A DNA stretch of 64,000 nt from CALFVT01 sp039989855 (GCA_039989855.1 JBDXGZ010000027.1:1-64000), one strand, 5' to 3'; positions 8,091 to 17,714 are shown, counted from the stretch's first letter. Notes: generated by a model from the letters alone, not told the origin. Numbers and translations are program-made.

Positions 8091-9074
8091 CTATTGATCG
8101 ACCTTAACGCCCTCACTTTTAACGTCCTTAGTCGTAGGGTTAGCAGGCACATCCGTCAAATCTACGCCTTCATCACCCGTCGTGATATCCTTCACGACGA
8201 TTTGGGGCGTATCAAGGGGGGCTGCAACATTCAAGCGAATATCACTCTCTGCTCGCAAATCACTAATCATATTATTGATCGTTTCATAGGTCAGAAACTC
8301 ACGCAGTTCAGCTTCCATGTCCTCAAAAGGTCTTTGGGGAACGTTTCGCTCACTCACAACTTCAAGAATATGAAACCCTGCATCGGTTTCAAAAATTGGC
8401 GCAACTTGTTTAAGAGGCGTTGCAAAAGTAATTTTAGCAATATCATCCTCCAGCATATTGCGCGAAAAATAACCGAGGTCGCCATTTTTATTTCGTGTTG
8501 CCTCATCAATAGAAAGAATACCCGCGAGTACTCCGAACTCTTCCTCATCTTCCAAACGCTGAAGCGCGTCATCAGCCTCTTCTTGTGTTGCAACCACGAT
8601 GATACGCGCACGCCGCTCTGGGCCTCTATCATTCAAAGCTTTTTGCTCTTCATAAAGACGCATGATCGCTTCATCCGTTACCTTTTCCGATAAGGCTTTT
8701 TCGATCACAAAACGTCCATAAAGTTGCTCCAAGGCTGTCGCTTGGCGACGTTTGGACGACTCACTTTGGTCTAAAGATTGAGTAATGGCAGCCAAGCCAA
8801 GGACACGTTGATCAATTAATTCACGCAAGGTCGTCTTAAACAGCGATGTATTTGGGTCAATGCTCTGGGTGGATGTTAAATCGCCTTTCGCGCGCGCCAA
8901 TTGCTCAACGTCACTGAGGTAGATCGCCGTTCCGTCAACCGCAGCAACCTCTACATCACCCAAACGAACCACTTTAGAGCCAAAGGGAGCTTCACGGTCA
9001 ATAACACTTCGTCCCTGACATGCCGATAGGCCAACTGTTAACACGAGAGTCATAATCCAGCCATTTATGCGCAT
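8091..9074 (-). CDS. PpiC-type peptidylprolyl isomerase lipoprotein
   Basis: 327-residue exported parvulin. The N-terminus MRINGWIMTLVLTVGLSACQ has a lipobox (LSAC), so it is probably anchored to a membrane facing the periplasm. A SurA-like helical N-terminal region is followed by a PpiC rotamase domain around residues 150-250, with GDLGYFSRNML and DAGFHILEVV motifs. The chosen ATG at 9074 has an AAAAAGG site 9 nt upstream; an ATG 9 bases earlier sits too close to it. It is divergent from secA, a conserved pairing, and probably helps fold exported proteins delivered by SecA. Confidence 0.88.
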   Translation of the reverse strand: MRINGWIMTLVLTVGLSACQGRSVIDREAPFGSKVVRLGDVEVAAVDGTAIYLSDVEQLARAKGDLTSTQSIDPNTSLFKTTLRELIDQRVLGLAAITQSLDQSESSKRRQATALEQLYGRFVIEKALSEKVTDEAIMRLYEEQKALNDRGPERRARIIVVATQEEADDALQRLEDEEEFGVLAGILSIDEATRNKNGDLGYFSRNMLEDDIAKITFATPLKQVAPIFETDAGFHILEVVSERNVPQRPFEDMEAELREFLTYETINNMISDLRAESDIRLNVAAPLDTPQIVVKDITTGDEGVDLTDVPANPTTKDVKSEGVKVDQ

Positions 9075-9202
9075 AAAATCCATCCTTTTTGCGTTATCAG
9101 ACAATAGCCTAGCAGAATTTACGGAAAGTTACAGCCAAACCCACTACCCCTCATTGACTTGCGGGCTAGGCATCCCTAAATCACCCCCAAGTATTTATAT
9201 TG

Positions 9203-9208
9203 TATAAT
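9203..9208 (+). promoter_or_regulatory. Possible -10 element of secA
   Basis: TATAAT lies about 50 bp upstream of the secA ATG in the 182-bp divergent region. No good -35 box is present at 16-18 bp; a TTGACT at 9154-9159 is too far away. The assignment is tentative. Confidence 0.3.
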
Positions 9209-9256
9209 GACGGCCACGCCGATATCTTTCGGCCGCTCAATCATTCAGGATAACGC

Positions 9257-11959
9257 ATGTTAGGATTCGCGAAAAAACTTTTTGGTACGGAAAATGACCG
9301 TAAACTAAAAAAGTTGCGCCCAGTCGTTGAAAAAATCAATGGGCTGGAAGACGTTTTCATCAAACTAACGGATGATCAACTTAAACTTAAAACTGAAGAA
9401 TTCAAAACTCGCTACAAAGCGGGCGAAACTCTCGACGACCTTCTCCCCGAAGCTTTTGCAACTGTCCGTGAGGCGGCCAAGCGGACGCTTGGTCAACGTC
9501 ATTATGATGTGCAGCTAATTGGCGGTATTACACTCCACCGCGGTGAGATTGCAGAAATGAGAACCGGTGAAGGTAAAACCCTTGTTTCGACTTTAGCCGC
9601 CTACTTAAACGCGCTTTCAGAACGCGGTGTGCACCTTGTGACGGTAAATGATTATCTTGCAAGACGTGACGCGGAATGGATGGGCCAAGTCTACACGTTC
9701 CTTGGATTAACTGTCGACTGTATCAATAATTACGAAGCCTATCAGCCTGAGCGTCAAGCCGCCTATCATTGTGATATTACCTACGGCACGAATAATGAGT
9801 TCGGTTTCGACTATCTTCGCGATAATATGAAATATTCCATAGCTGAAATGCTACAACGAGACCACGCTTACGCCATCATTGACGAGATTGACTCAATTTT
9901 AATTGATGAGGCCCGTACACCCTTGATCATATCAGGGCCGACGGATGATAAATCCGAATTTTACCAATCTATAGATACGCTCATCCCGCTGATTGATGAG
10001 GATGGCTACGAAATTGACGAAAAAGCGCGCACTGCGACCTTTAATGAGGCTGGAACAGAGCAAATTGAGACTATCCTGCGCGAACGAGGGCTTCTAGGGG
10101 GTGAGAGTCTATATGATATAGAGAACGTCACAATCGTTCATCATATCAACCAAGCTCTCAAAGCTCATAAAATTTTTATCCGCGACAAAGACTATATCGT
10201 CAAGCAAGACGAAGTCGTTCTTATTGACGAATTTACGGGTCGTATGATGGACGGTCGCCGACTGTCTGAAGGACTACACCAAGCTATTGAGGCTAAAGAA
10301 AAAGTTGAAATCAAGCCTGAGAACGTTACGCTCGCTTCGGTCACACTGCAAAACTACTTCCGGCTTTATAACAAATTGTCAGGTATGACAGGCACAGCTG
10401 TCACAGAAGCCTCCGAATTTGCTGATATTTACAGTCTTGAAGTTTTGGAAATTCCGACAAACCGTCCGATCCAACGGATTGACGAAGACGACGAAATTTA
10501 CCGCACAGAGCAAGAGAAATTTGCTGCGATCACAAAAGAGATCAAAGAGTGTCAGACCAAAGGTCAACCTGTGTTGGTCGGAACGGTCTCGATTGAAAAA
10601 TCAGAATTGATTTCTCAATATTTAGGACAACAAGGTGTAGAACATCAGGTTCTCAATGCCCGCCACCATGAGCAAGAAGCCCAAATCGTCGCCCGCGCGG
10701 GTGTCCCTGGCACCGTAACTATTGCCACTAATATGGCGGGACGCGGAACGGATATTCAGCTTGGTGGCAATATCGACATGTTGATTGAACAAGAAACACC
10801 CGATAATGCGGACGAATCCAAAGCCCGTCAAATTCGCGAGAAAATCGAAGCGAGTGTCACAGACCTGAAACAAAAAGCGCTCGCCGCGGGCGGCCTTTAT
10901 GTTCTTGGAACAGAGCGCCATGAAAGCCGCCGGATTGATAATCAGCTCCGTGGCCGTACAGGTCGTCAGGGTGATCCGGGGCGGTCTAAATTTTACCTCT
11001 CAACAGAAGATGACCTCATGCGTATCTTTGGCGGTGACCGTCTTAAGAATATGATGGGGAAAATGGGGTGGGAAGAAGGTGAGAACCTCACCAGCCGTTT
11101 CATGACCAAAGCCGTTGAGCGCGCACAAGTTCGTGTCGAGCAGCAACATTTTGATAGTCGTAAGAACATCTTAAAATATGATGACGTTATGAATGATCAG
11201 CGCAAGCAGATCTTTGACCAGCGCCTTGAGCTTATGACTGATGATGATGTATCCGACGTGATTGAAGATTTCCGTCATCAGGTCTGTGAGGATATGATTG
11301 AAACTCATATTCCTAAAAAAGCTTACGCCGAACAATGGGACATTGAAGGCCTAACGCAAGCGGCCAAAGATAATTTAGCCATGGAAATTCCATTTGACGA
11401 ATGGGCTCAAGAAGAAGGCATTGCCGATGAAGAAATGCTTGAGCGTTTGAAAAAATCAACCGATGATGCCTTTAGCCAACTCACAAACGGGATTGACAAC
11501 AGTGAAGTCCAACGTGTCGAGAAACAAATTCTTCTGCAAGTGATCGACCGCAATTGGCGCGAACATATCCAACAACTTGATGCGCTAAAAAAGGTTATCG
11601 GCCTACGCGGATATGGGCAACGTGACCCGCTGAATGAGTATAAAAGTGAAAGCTTCACATTGTTTGACACTTTACTCGGCGACTTGCGTCAGGACGTGAC
11701 AAAAACCATGACGCGCTTGTTAATTAATGCGCAGATGCAACGTCAGCAACAAAATCCGGAGCCAGCTGCCCAACAACAGATGCGGCAAGCACCTTTAGCG
11801 CGCGGACCTATGGATGCAATTTCGCAACCCGTTCCTCAAGCTCCCTCAAACCCAGAGCTAATGCCGCTTGATCCCGCTGTGACAAAGAATATATCACGCA
11901 ACAGTCCTTGCCCATGCGGATCTGGTAAAAAATATAAACATTGCCACGGTCGCACCTAA
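9257..11959 (+). CDS. secA: Preprotein translocase ATPase SecA
   Basis: 900-residue motor of the Sec export system, which drives unfolded preproteins through SecYEG. Walker A is MRTGEGKTL near residue 100, the DEAD-type Walker B is IIDEIDSILIDEART near 205, and TNMAGRGTDIQLGG marks the second nucleotide-binding fold near 490. The C-terminal SEC-C zinc motif CPCGSGKKYKHCHG, preceded by a Gln/Pro-rich linker, would contact SecB or the ribosome. Length and order are normal. The ATG at 9257 begins MLGFAKKLFG, as in other family members. It is monocistronic and followed by a weak terminator. Confidence 0.97.
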   Translation: MLGFAKKLFGTENDRKLKKLRPVVEKINGLEDVFIKLTDDQLKLKTEEFKTRYKAGETLDDLLPEAFATVREAAKRTLGQRHYDVQLIGGITLHRGEIAEMRTGEGKTLVSTLAAYLNALSERGVHLVTVNDYLARRDAEWMGQVYTFLGLTVDCINNYEAYQPERQAAYHCDITYGTNNEFGFDYLRDNMKYSIAEMLQRDHAYAIIDEIDSILIDEARTPLIISGPTDDKSEFYQSIDTLIPLIDEDGYEIDEKARTATFNEAGTEQIETILRERGLLGGESLYDIENVTIVHHINQALKAHKIFIRDKDYIVKQDEVVLIDEFTGRMMDGRRLSEGLHQAIEAKEKVEIKPENVTLASVTLQNYFRLYNKLSGMTGTAVTEASEFADIYSLEVLEIPTNRPIQRIDEDDEIYRTEQEKFAAITKEIKECQTKGQPVLVGTVSIEKSELISQYLGQQGVEHQVLNARHHEQEAQIVARAGVPGTVTIATNMAGRGTDIQLGGNIDMLIEQETPDNADESKARQIREKIEASVTDLKQKALAAGGLYVLGTERHESRRIDNQLRGRTGRQGDPGRSKFYLSTEDDLMRIFGGDRLKNMMGKMGWEEGENLTSRFMTKAVERAQVRVEQQHFDSRKNILKYDDVMNDQRKQIFDQRLELMTDDDVSDVIEDFRHQVCEDMIETHIPKKAYAEQWDIEGLTQAAKDNLAMEIPFDEWAQEEGIADEEMLERLKKSTDDAFSQLTNGIDNSEVQRVEKQILLQVIDRNWREHIQQLDALKKVIGLRGYGQRDPLNEYKSESFTLFDTLLGDLRQDVTKTMTRLLINAQMQRQQQNPEPAAQQQMRQAPLARGPMDAISQPVPQAPSNPELMPLDPAVTKNISRNSPCPCGSGKKYKHCHGRT

Positions 11960-11986
11960 AGACAACAAAACCGCAAATAGTTTTAT

Positions 11987-12018
11987 AAAGCTCTCAGATA
12001 TTTTCTAAGGGCTTTTTT
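11987..12018 (+). terminator. Probable intrinsic terminator after secA
   Basis: AAAGCTC (11987-11993) pairs with GGGCTTT (12009-12015), including one G-U pair, and a six-T run ends at 12018. It lies 28 bp after the secA stop codon. Confidence 0.6.
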
Positions 12019-12211
12019 ATCATTCGAATCTCTTAAATGCCTCTTCCTGCTGATTTATCGGTCAAATGATAAATTTTGCGCACAGTTGTTAGGCACACCC
12101 CCTTGCATTCGTTCTTCAGCTATGCTTCTAGCTGACCGCCCTATTCGCCACGTCTAAACAAAGATCAAATTTCAATCAGGGTAACAAGGGGTTGCCCGCA
12201 AGGAGTAGAAA

Positions 12212-12982
12212 ATGAAAAAGATTATCTTATCAACTGTAGCTTTAAGTGTTTTAGCCGCAACAGCAACGACAGCAAATGCCGAAGACATCAGCGTATCTAT
12301 CTCTGCCGATTATGTCTCAGAATATGTCTTCCGCGGCGTTAGCTTCGCAAATACAGCTATTCAGCCTGGTATTGAAGTTTCAAAAGGCGGATTTACGGTC
12401 GGCACATGGGTATCCGCAGCTTTGGGCGAAACGTCTGACCTTGCTTCCGACGAGATCGATGTCTACGCTGGATACGGTTGGGATATCAATGACGCGGTTT
12501 CTGCAAGTGTTGGCGCAACTATCTATCATTTCCCAGAAGCTGGAGGTCTCTTTGATATTGATGCCAGCGGTGGCAGCACGCTTGAAGTCTATGCTGGTCT
12601 TGGTTTTAACACAGTTTTATCACCAGCTATCACAGCCTATTATGACGTCAATTTTGAAGCCTTCACGCTTGAAGGGTCTGTTGGGCATAGTGTTCCTGTC
12701 GCTGACAAAACAAGCCTAGACCTCGGCCTAACAGCTGGTCTTGTTGATGTTGACGACGCCAGTTATGAGTGGGCAACAGGCTCAGCCGCTGTTTCCTACG
12801 CGATTACAGATGCTGCCTCATTCTATGTAGGCGCTAACTTAAGCCTTAACTCCGAAGACAATCTTGACTTCGTAACATTCGGTGACCTTGAAGGGTTAAC
12901 TCTTGATGAAATCGCCAATCTATCGACCACGTCAGACGACACTCTCTTCTGGGTTGGAACAGGCATCTCAACGAGCTTTTAG
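12212..12982 (+). CDS. TorF-family/TIGR02001 outer-membrane beta-barrel protein
   Basis: 256-residue exported protein with a clean signal peptide (MKKIILSTVALSVLAATATTANA). The mature protein starts with alternating SVSISADYVSEYVFRGVSFANT strands typical of the Gcw_chp/TIGR02001 family of putative porins. The C-terminus ends ...DTLFWVGTGISTSF, a terminal Phe as in barrels inserted by the BAM machinery. Its transport substrate is unknown. A strong AAGGAG ribosome-binding site lies 8 nt before the ATG, and it has its own terminator, so it is a single-gene unit and possibly highly expressed. Confidence 0.82.
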   Translation: MKKIILSTVALSVLAATATTANAEDISVSISADYVSEYVFRGVSFANTAIQPGIEVSKGGFTVGTWVSAALGETSDLASDEIDVYAGYGWDINDAVSASVGATIYHFPEAGGLFDIDASGGSTLEVYAGLGFNTVLSPAITAYYDVNFEAFTLEGSVGHSVPVADKTSLDLGLTAGLVDVDDASYEWATGSAAVSYAITDAASFYVGANLSLNSEDNLDFVTFGDLEGLTLDEIANLSTTSDDTLFWVGTGISTSF

Positions 12983-13003
12983 TCTCCTCCAGAGCTAAAA
13001 AAG

Positions 13004-13034
13004 AAAACCCCTTTGCTTTGCAAAGGGGTTTTTT
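13004..13034 (+). terminator. Strong intrinsic terminator
   Basis: Perfect 12-bp stem AAAACCCCTTTG (13004-13015) / CAAAGGGGTTTT (13021-13032) with a 5-nt loop and six T residues at the 3' side. It lies 21 bp after the stop of the outer-membrane protein gene. Confidence 0.9.
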
Positions 13035-13099
13035 AATGCCACAATATTAAAACCACAAATCAATATAGATAGGTAACGGCTTAAGCCCCCACCTTAACT

Positions 13100-14062
13100 C
13101 TACTCCATTAAGCTACGGCCAATATCTAAAAACTTCTGGCGGCGTAATTTTACACGCTGCTGCGGTGAAATTTTCGCAAGACGGTCAAGTTCTGCGCCAA
13201 CTCGCTGCCCGACACGCTCCATCATAACAGCGCGGTCACGGTGTGCCCCGCCCACTGGCTCTTTGATAATCTTATCAATAATGCCCAGTTCTTTAAGGTC
13301 TTGAGCTGTGATTTTCATCGCCTTGGCCGCATCTTGCGCGCGCGCACCGTCGCGCCATAAAATCGAAGCACAGCCTTCAGGCGAAATCACAGAGTAAATT
13401 GAATGCTCAAGCATCATGACGCTATCGGCTGTCGCAATAGCAATCGCGCCGCCAGATCCGCCTTCACCGCAAATTACAGAGACAAATGCCGACGTCATAG
13501 ACAGGCCTTTATCGATAGAGCGTGCAATGGCTTCGGCCTGTCCACGTTCTTCAGCGCCCCGACCCGGGAAAGCCCCTGCGGTATCGACAAAAGAAACAAC
13601 GGGTAGATCAAATCGTTCGGCGAGTTCCATAAGACGCACGGCTTTCCGATACCCTTCAGGGTTCGACATGCCAAAATTATGCGCTAGACGGCTTTCCGTT
13701 GTATTACCCTTCTCATGGCCCATAATAACCACTGAACGCCCCCCAAGACGACCAAGGCCGCCCATAAGGGCGTAATCTTCGCCGTATTTACGATCACCCG
13801 CAAGCGGCGTAAAATCTGTAATCAATGAGCGACAATAATCTTTAAAATGCGGCCGCGATGGGTGACGTGCCACTTGCGTTTTTTCCCATGGGCCAATCTT
13901 CTTATAAAGCTGCTCAAGCTGTTTTACAGACTTTTCTCGAAGCTGTTCAACTTCGGTTGAAACATCAACTTCATCGTCTTTGAGCTCTAAAAGATGTTCA
14001 ATCTTACTGTCTAATTCTGCAATTGGACGCTCGAAATCAAGATAGGTACGGGCAAAACTCAT
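13100..14062 (-). CDS. accA: Acetyl-CoA carboxylase carboxyltransferase subunit alpha
   Basis: 320-residue AccA, which with AccD moves the carboxyl group from carboxybiotin to acetyl-CoA in the first step of fatty acid synthesis. The start MSFARTYLDFERPIAELDSK is the family start. Crotonase-fold signatures include the GGLGRLGGRSVVIMGHEKG block and FVDTAGAFPGRGAEERGQAEAI. Length is normal. It shares the minus strand with xerD but is separated from it by 115 bp, so it probably has its own promoter. Confidence 0.96.
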   Translation of the reverse strand: MSFARTYLDFERPIAELDSKIEHLLELKDDEVDVSTEVEQLREKSVKQLEQLYKKIGPWEKTQVARHPSRPHFKDYCRSLITDFTPLAGDRKYGEDYALMGGLGRLGGRSVVIMGHEKGNTTESRLAHNFGMSNPEGYRKAVRLMELAERFDLPVVSFVDTAGAFPGRGAEERGQAEAIARSIDKGLSMTSAFVSVICGEGGSGGAIAIATADSVMMLEHSIYSVISPEGCASILWRDGARAQDAAKAMKITAQDLKELGIIDKIIKEPVGGAHRDRAVMMERVGQRVGAELDRLAKISPQQRVKLRRQKFLDIGRSLME

Positions 14063-14177
14063 AGCTTACAGGCCTTATTTATACAGTTGGTAACATAATT
14101 ACCCCTTACGGGAATAACAAGCCTCTTTGTCACAATTTGATAAGGCTCCTCAAACCATAGTTAACGCGGCTAAACTC

Positions 14178-15092
14178 TTACGTTTCACCCTCTTTAGCCA
14201 TCGGATGAGATGTGTGGACCAGCTCTTTCAACCGCTCATCTAAGATATGCGTATAAATCTGTGTCGTTGAAATATCACTATGTCCTAAGAGTGTTTGCAC
14301 GCTTCTCAAGTCAGCGCCTCGCGACAAAAGGTGCGTTGCAAAAGCATGACGGAGCACATGTGGCGATAGTTTTGATGGCGGCAGACCCGCTTCCACGGCT
14401 AGTTTTTTAAGATCAATTGCAAACATCTCTCGCGTCACATGCCCTAGTTTTCCACGTGACGGGAAAAGATAGGGTGTGGCACGTTTTTTAGCATCAACCT
14501 CTTTAGGCAAGCTCTCCCCTCGAACCTTACGCCACTCCGCGATGATCTCTAGGGCCGTTTCTGTAAGAGGAACGAGGCGCTCTTTACCGCCCTTGCCCCT
14601 AATCATGAGGCACCCATCCCCCCGCAAAAGCGCCTTTTCTTTAAGGGAAACAAGCTCACTTACCCTCAGCCCCCCAGCATATAGGATCTCGAGCATACAT
14701 AAACGGCGCAAGCCTTTCGCGCTTTCATCCCGCTCTGCGGCCTCAAATAGCTTTTCAACATCATCTTCTGTGAGGATTTTAGGCAAAGGGCGCCCACGCT
14801 TCGGCCCGCGAATATTAAAGGCTGGGTTTTCGGGAATATCCCCTTCAGATTGAAGAAAGGACAAAAATTGTTTCAGCGACGATAGTTTCCGCCCCGTTGT
14901 TGCCGGTGAAAACCCTGACGCCGCCCAGCTTGCCAGTATGGCCTCAATATCAGCTGTATGGACGGCCTCAACCGCTTTTCCAAAACTTTGTGACCAATCG
15001 TCTAAGTCACGACCGTAAGCTGCTAACGTATTTTCAGACGCGCCCCGTTCGGCGCTTATCATCTCTAAAAACCGTACAATTTGGCTACGCAT
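14178..15092 (-). CDS. xerD: Tyrosine recombinase XerD
   Basis: 304-residue site-specific recombinase that resolves chromosome dimers at dif together with XerC. The catalytic set is visible: Arg in YAGGLRVSELVSL, HVLRHAFATHLL for the His-x-x-Arg pair, LLGHSDISTTQIYTH with the second His and the nucleophile Tyr. The N-terminal SAM-like core-binding domain spans about residues 1-90. Its position next to a secreted protein and aroK is a conserved chromosomal context, so it is the housekeeping enzyme and not a mobile-element integrase. Its ATG abuts the stop of the upstream 544-residue protein gene. Confidence 0.93.
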   Translation of the reverse strand: MRSQIVRFLEMISAERGASENTLAAYGRDLDDWSQSFGKAVEAVHTADIEAILASWAASGFSPATTGRKLSSLKQFLSFLQSEGDIPENPAFNIRGPKRGRPLPKILTEDDVEKLFEAAERDESAKGLRRLCMLEILYAGGLRVSELVSLKEKALLRGDGCLMIRGKGGKERLVPLTETALEIIAEWRKVRGESLPKEVDAKKRATPYLFPSRGKLGHVTREMFAIDLKKLAVEAGLPPSKLSPHVLRHAFATHLLSRGADLRSVQTLLGHSDISTTQIYTHILDERLKELVHTSHPMAKEGET

Positions 15093-16727
15093 TTATTCAG
15101 CTTTAGGGGCACGCGATAGGAAATCATGGGCCGCTAGCTCTCCCGCCTCACGGGCTAATCCTGCTGTAGATAGAGCCGAAAGATAGCTATAAATTTCAAG
15201 GTTGGATAAGTCTTTAGGCTCACGCTCACCCATAGACGCTACAACTTTCAACAGTGTGCCAGCATGTGCACCCGATTTAGCCAATGCGTCGATCTCCGCT
15301 AAATTGAGCGGATTTAACTGCTCCGCCTTATCGTAACTGACGAGGTTTAAACTTAAGGCCGCTTTATCGGAAAGTTGCGCCCCAAGAGCCAAAGCGATGA
15401 GACTATCGCGAACGGCTTGTTTTCGCACATTTTCAGACCCGTCTAGACGTGTTTCTATATCAACACCTAATTGCCCTAAAACAAACCCATTCCCTAAGGC
15501 ATCAGCCGCGAGAGCAATACGACTTGCCAAAGGGTCTTCCTGAGCAAGCTCACGATAAATAGATGCCAAAGTTGAAAGATCCCCTTGCCGTAAAGCCGCC
15601 CACGCGAACCGCTCTGCATCAAGTTCAGCCTGACGCGCAGCTGGAATAAAAGCAATCACGTCGCTTAAATGACGTGACATTTGCGGGACATAATCCACTG
15701 ATTCTGAGAAATTTAATAAAACAGCAACCGCTTGTGATGCCGTAGGTATCCTATCAATATTTTTAGCAAGATTATAGGCTTGGGCCACAGATTTCGTCAA
15801 TGTGGCTTCGTCTTGCAATCCAGCCAATGTCGTATCAATGTCAAAACTTGTCCCCCCCGCCAGCTCTAAATTGGAGATTAACAAAGATGATAAGATGGAT
15901 GTCACCTGATCTGTAGACAGTTGGTTTTTAGCCTTAAATAAGGCCGCAAGGCGTTCATCTGGTGAAGCCGCATCAGATAGAGCAACCGCTGCGAAAGCCG
16001 TTCCAGATTTTTCACCCGTCTCGTCTCCAGTCCTGAGCGCGCGAAGCGTATCAAGCAGGGGATCACCAAGAGGGATATCTGTTGGCGCTGCCTTACGAAG
16101 TCCTAAGACATAATCAGCTAAATCTGAAAAGTTCGGATCAGCATCTTCTTGCTCTCGCAAGAGGTTCAAGGTCAATTCCGCTGCGGCTGTTTCATCACGT
16201 ATAATATGACAAATTATCCGCATTTGCATCCAGAACGGGGCGCTGCGGTCATCAATTTCACGGTCGGCCTCTGAACAAGCGGCCTCACTATCACCCGATG
16301 AGAGAGCCAGTTGTGCCCGAAAAACAGCGTCACGCTGCAATGGGTTTTGCGAATTAGAGAGAGTTTCTAACGCTAATTTGTCCCCGAGTTTTAACTGTGC
16401 CGTTGTACGGGCTCTATCAAAAGCGGCTTTTTGCTCTACATCTCCATTAGGCGGTACACCTGCGGATAAAATCACACGACGAAAGAAAACAGATGACAGT
16501 TCAGACAAGTTTGTGCCGTCAATATTAGATATGTAAAGCTGTGCGCGGTCTGCTGATATCCCTTGCCATAAAGATGGGTCGAGCCCACCATTCGCCAAAT
16601 CCAATGGCCCCGTATCGTAACTTTGCGCTGCCGCCAATTGCGAGATATCCACCGATTGTGCTGAAGAATGGACCCCGCTTATAAGACAGGCCGTTCCAAG
16701 GATCAGCGATGACAGAAACCGAGCCAC
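15093..16727 (-). CDS. Secreted alpha-helical protein of unknown function, GTG start
   Basis: 544-residue protein with an N-terminal signal peptide (MARFLSSLILGTACLISG...SSAQ). The rest is rich in Ala, Leu and Ser with regularly spaced helices (for example QLALSSGDSEAACSEADRE and AAAELTLNLLREQEDADP), which suggests TPR-like or alpha-solenoid repeats in the periplasm. The start is GTG: AGGAG lies 6 nt upstream and the overlapping ATG is out of frame. The upstream 46-residue gene ends 1 nt before this start and contains the ribosome-binding site, so the two are translationally coupled. A protein of this kind recurs beside xerD in relatives. Function unknown. Confidence 0.75.
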   Translation of the reverse strand: MARFLSSLILGTACLISGVHSSAQSVDISQLAAAQSYDTGPLDLANGGLDPSLWQGISADRAQLYISNIDGTNLSELSSVFFRRVILSAGVPPNGDVEQKAAFDRARTTAQLKLGDKLALETLSNSQNPLQRDAVFRAQLALSSGDSEAACSEADREIDDRSAPFWMQMRIICHIIRDETAAAELTLNLLREQEDADPNFSDLADYVLGLRKAAPTDIPLGDPLLDTLRALRTGDETGEKSGTAFAAVALSDAASPDERLAALFKAKNQLSTDQVTSILSSLLISNLELAGGTSFDIDTTLAGLQDEATLTKSVAQAYNLAKNIDRIPTASQAVAVLLNFSESVDYVPQMSRHLSDVIAFIPAARQAELDAERFAWAALRQGDLSTLASIYRELAQEDPLASRIALAADALGNGFVLGQLGVDIETRLDGSENVRKQAVRDSLIALALGAQLSDKAALSLNLVSYDKAEQLNPLNLAEIDALAKSGAHAGTLLKVVASMGEREPKDLSNLEIYSYLSALSTAGLAREAGELAAHDFLSRAPKAE

Positions 16728-16728
16728 A

Positions 16729-16869
16729 TTAATCTCCTATATCAAGTGAAACAGGCGTGGTGACAATTGTTTGATTTGCATGCTCAGCCCCACTTTGAGA
16801 CATAAGCCAAAAATAGGCTCCACTTAACGCAAGGCCAATCAGAACGATAATAGCGATAAATTTCTTCAT
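16729..16869 (-). CDS. 46-residue single-span membrane peptide
   Basis: Short gene on the minus strand with ATG at 16869 and TAA at 16731-16729. The peptide begins MKKFIAIIVLIGLALSGAYF, a basic start followed by a hydrophobic helix of about 18 residues. A short polar tail of about 25 residues (SGAEHANQTIVTTPVSLDIGD region) probably lies in the periplasm. Its last codons ATA GGA GAT hold the AGGAG ribosome-binding site of the following secreted protein, so the pair look like a coupled transcript. It may instead be a leader ORF. I know no family for it. Confidence 0.6.
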   Translation of the reverse strand: MKKFIAIIVLIGLALSGAYFWLMSQSGAEHANQTIVTTPVSLDIGD

Positions 16870-17075
16870 AGGTTTACATCCCTTAATTACAGGGTTCCTG
16901 ATAATTTTTTACTACCATCTATTGAGAGATTGGTAATTTACGCCCATAGTAGTGAAAATATGAACATTGGCCAGAGATAAGACCAGTAATTTTTGTTAAG
17001 ATATGCCCAAATGTGAGATATCTCATCGGGCAAAATTTAACATATAGGTCTTGGCAACAAAGGATAAAGGCAATT

Positions 17076-17714
17076 ATGCCGTTTGATATAGACAAACCCA
17101 TCGCCCTTGTTGGCTTAATGGGCGTCGGAAAAACAACGGTCGGGCGACGCTTGGCTAAGAAGCTTGGATATCAGTTTCTCGATTCTGACGATGAAATAGA
17201 AAAAGCCTCTGGGCGTACGGTAGCCGGTTATTTCCGTGACCACGGCGAAGCTGAGTTCCGCGAAGGTGAATACCGCGTTATTAATAGAATTTTGGATGAC
17301 AACCGCCTTATTATTGGGACAGGCGGCGGGGCTTTTATACATCCGAAAACCCACAAAATATTATTAGAAAAATCTATCACCGTTTGGCTTAAAGGTGATT
17401 TTGACACATTATTTGAGCGTGTCCGTCGCAAAGATACACGCCCTCTCTTACAAGTGCCTGACCCTGAGGGCACCTATAGAAAGCTGATGGATGAACGTTA
17501 CCCAATCTACGCTCAGGCCGATATTACCGTTAATATCGCCAAAGGCGCTCATGGGCGAACCGTCAATCGTGTGCAACGGGCCATCGAGTTTTTCTTAAGC
17601 GAACAAAGTGATGAACCTACTAAAAAACGACACCGGCGACGTCACCCCTCGCAACGACGCCGTAAAGCGACACAAAAAAACAAATCTTCACAACAGCAAA
17701 AGGAAAAGACGTGA
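17076..17714 (+). CDS. aroK: Shikimate kinase with a basic C-terminal tail
   Basis: 212-residue shikimate kinase, which phosphorylates shikimate with ATP in aromatic amino acid synthesis. Walker A is GLMGVGKTTVG at residues 12-22. The shikimate-binding DSDDEIE and GTGGGAF motifs follow, then the lid arginines (RRKDTRPLL). The ATG at 17076 has AAGG 7 nt upstream; the longer in-frame ORF lacks a matching site. After about residue 178 the protein carries a tail of about 35 residues dominated by Lys, Arg, Gln and Ser (KKRHRRRHPSQRRRK...). It overlaps aroB by 4 nt. Confidence 0.93.
   Translation: MPFDIDKPIALVGLMGVGKTTVGRRLAKKLGYQFLDSDDEIEKASGRTVAGYFRDHGEAEFREGEYRVINRILDDNRLIIGTGGGAFIHPKTHKILLEKSITVWLKGDFDTLFERVRRKDTRPLLQVPDPEGTYRKLMDERYPIYAQADITVNIAKGAHGRTVNRVQRAIEFFLSEQSDEPTKKRHRRRHPSQRRRKATQKNKSSQQQKEKT

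Noticed and set aside
8064..8693. 209-codon plus-strand frame
   Set aside because: It lies antisense within the PpiC lipoprotein gene, whose frame has clear family motifs and a lipobox.
14178..15092. Tyrosine recombinase as a sign of a mobile element
   Set aside because: Length, motifs and conserved neighbours match housekeeping XerD; no att sites or cargo genes are nearby.
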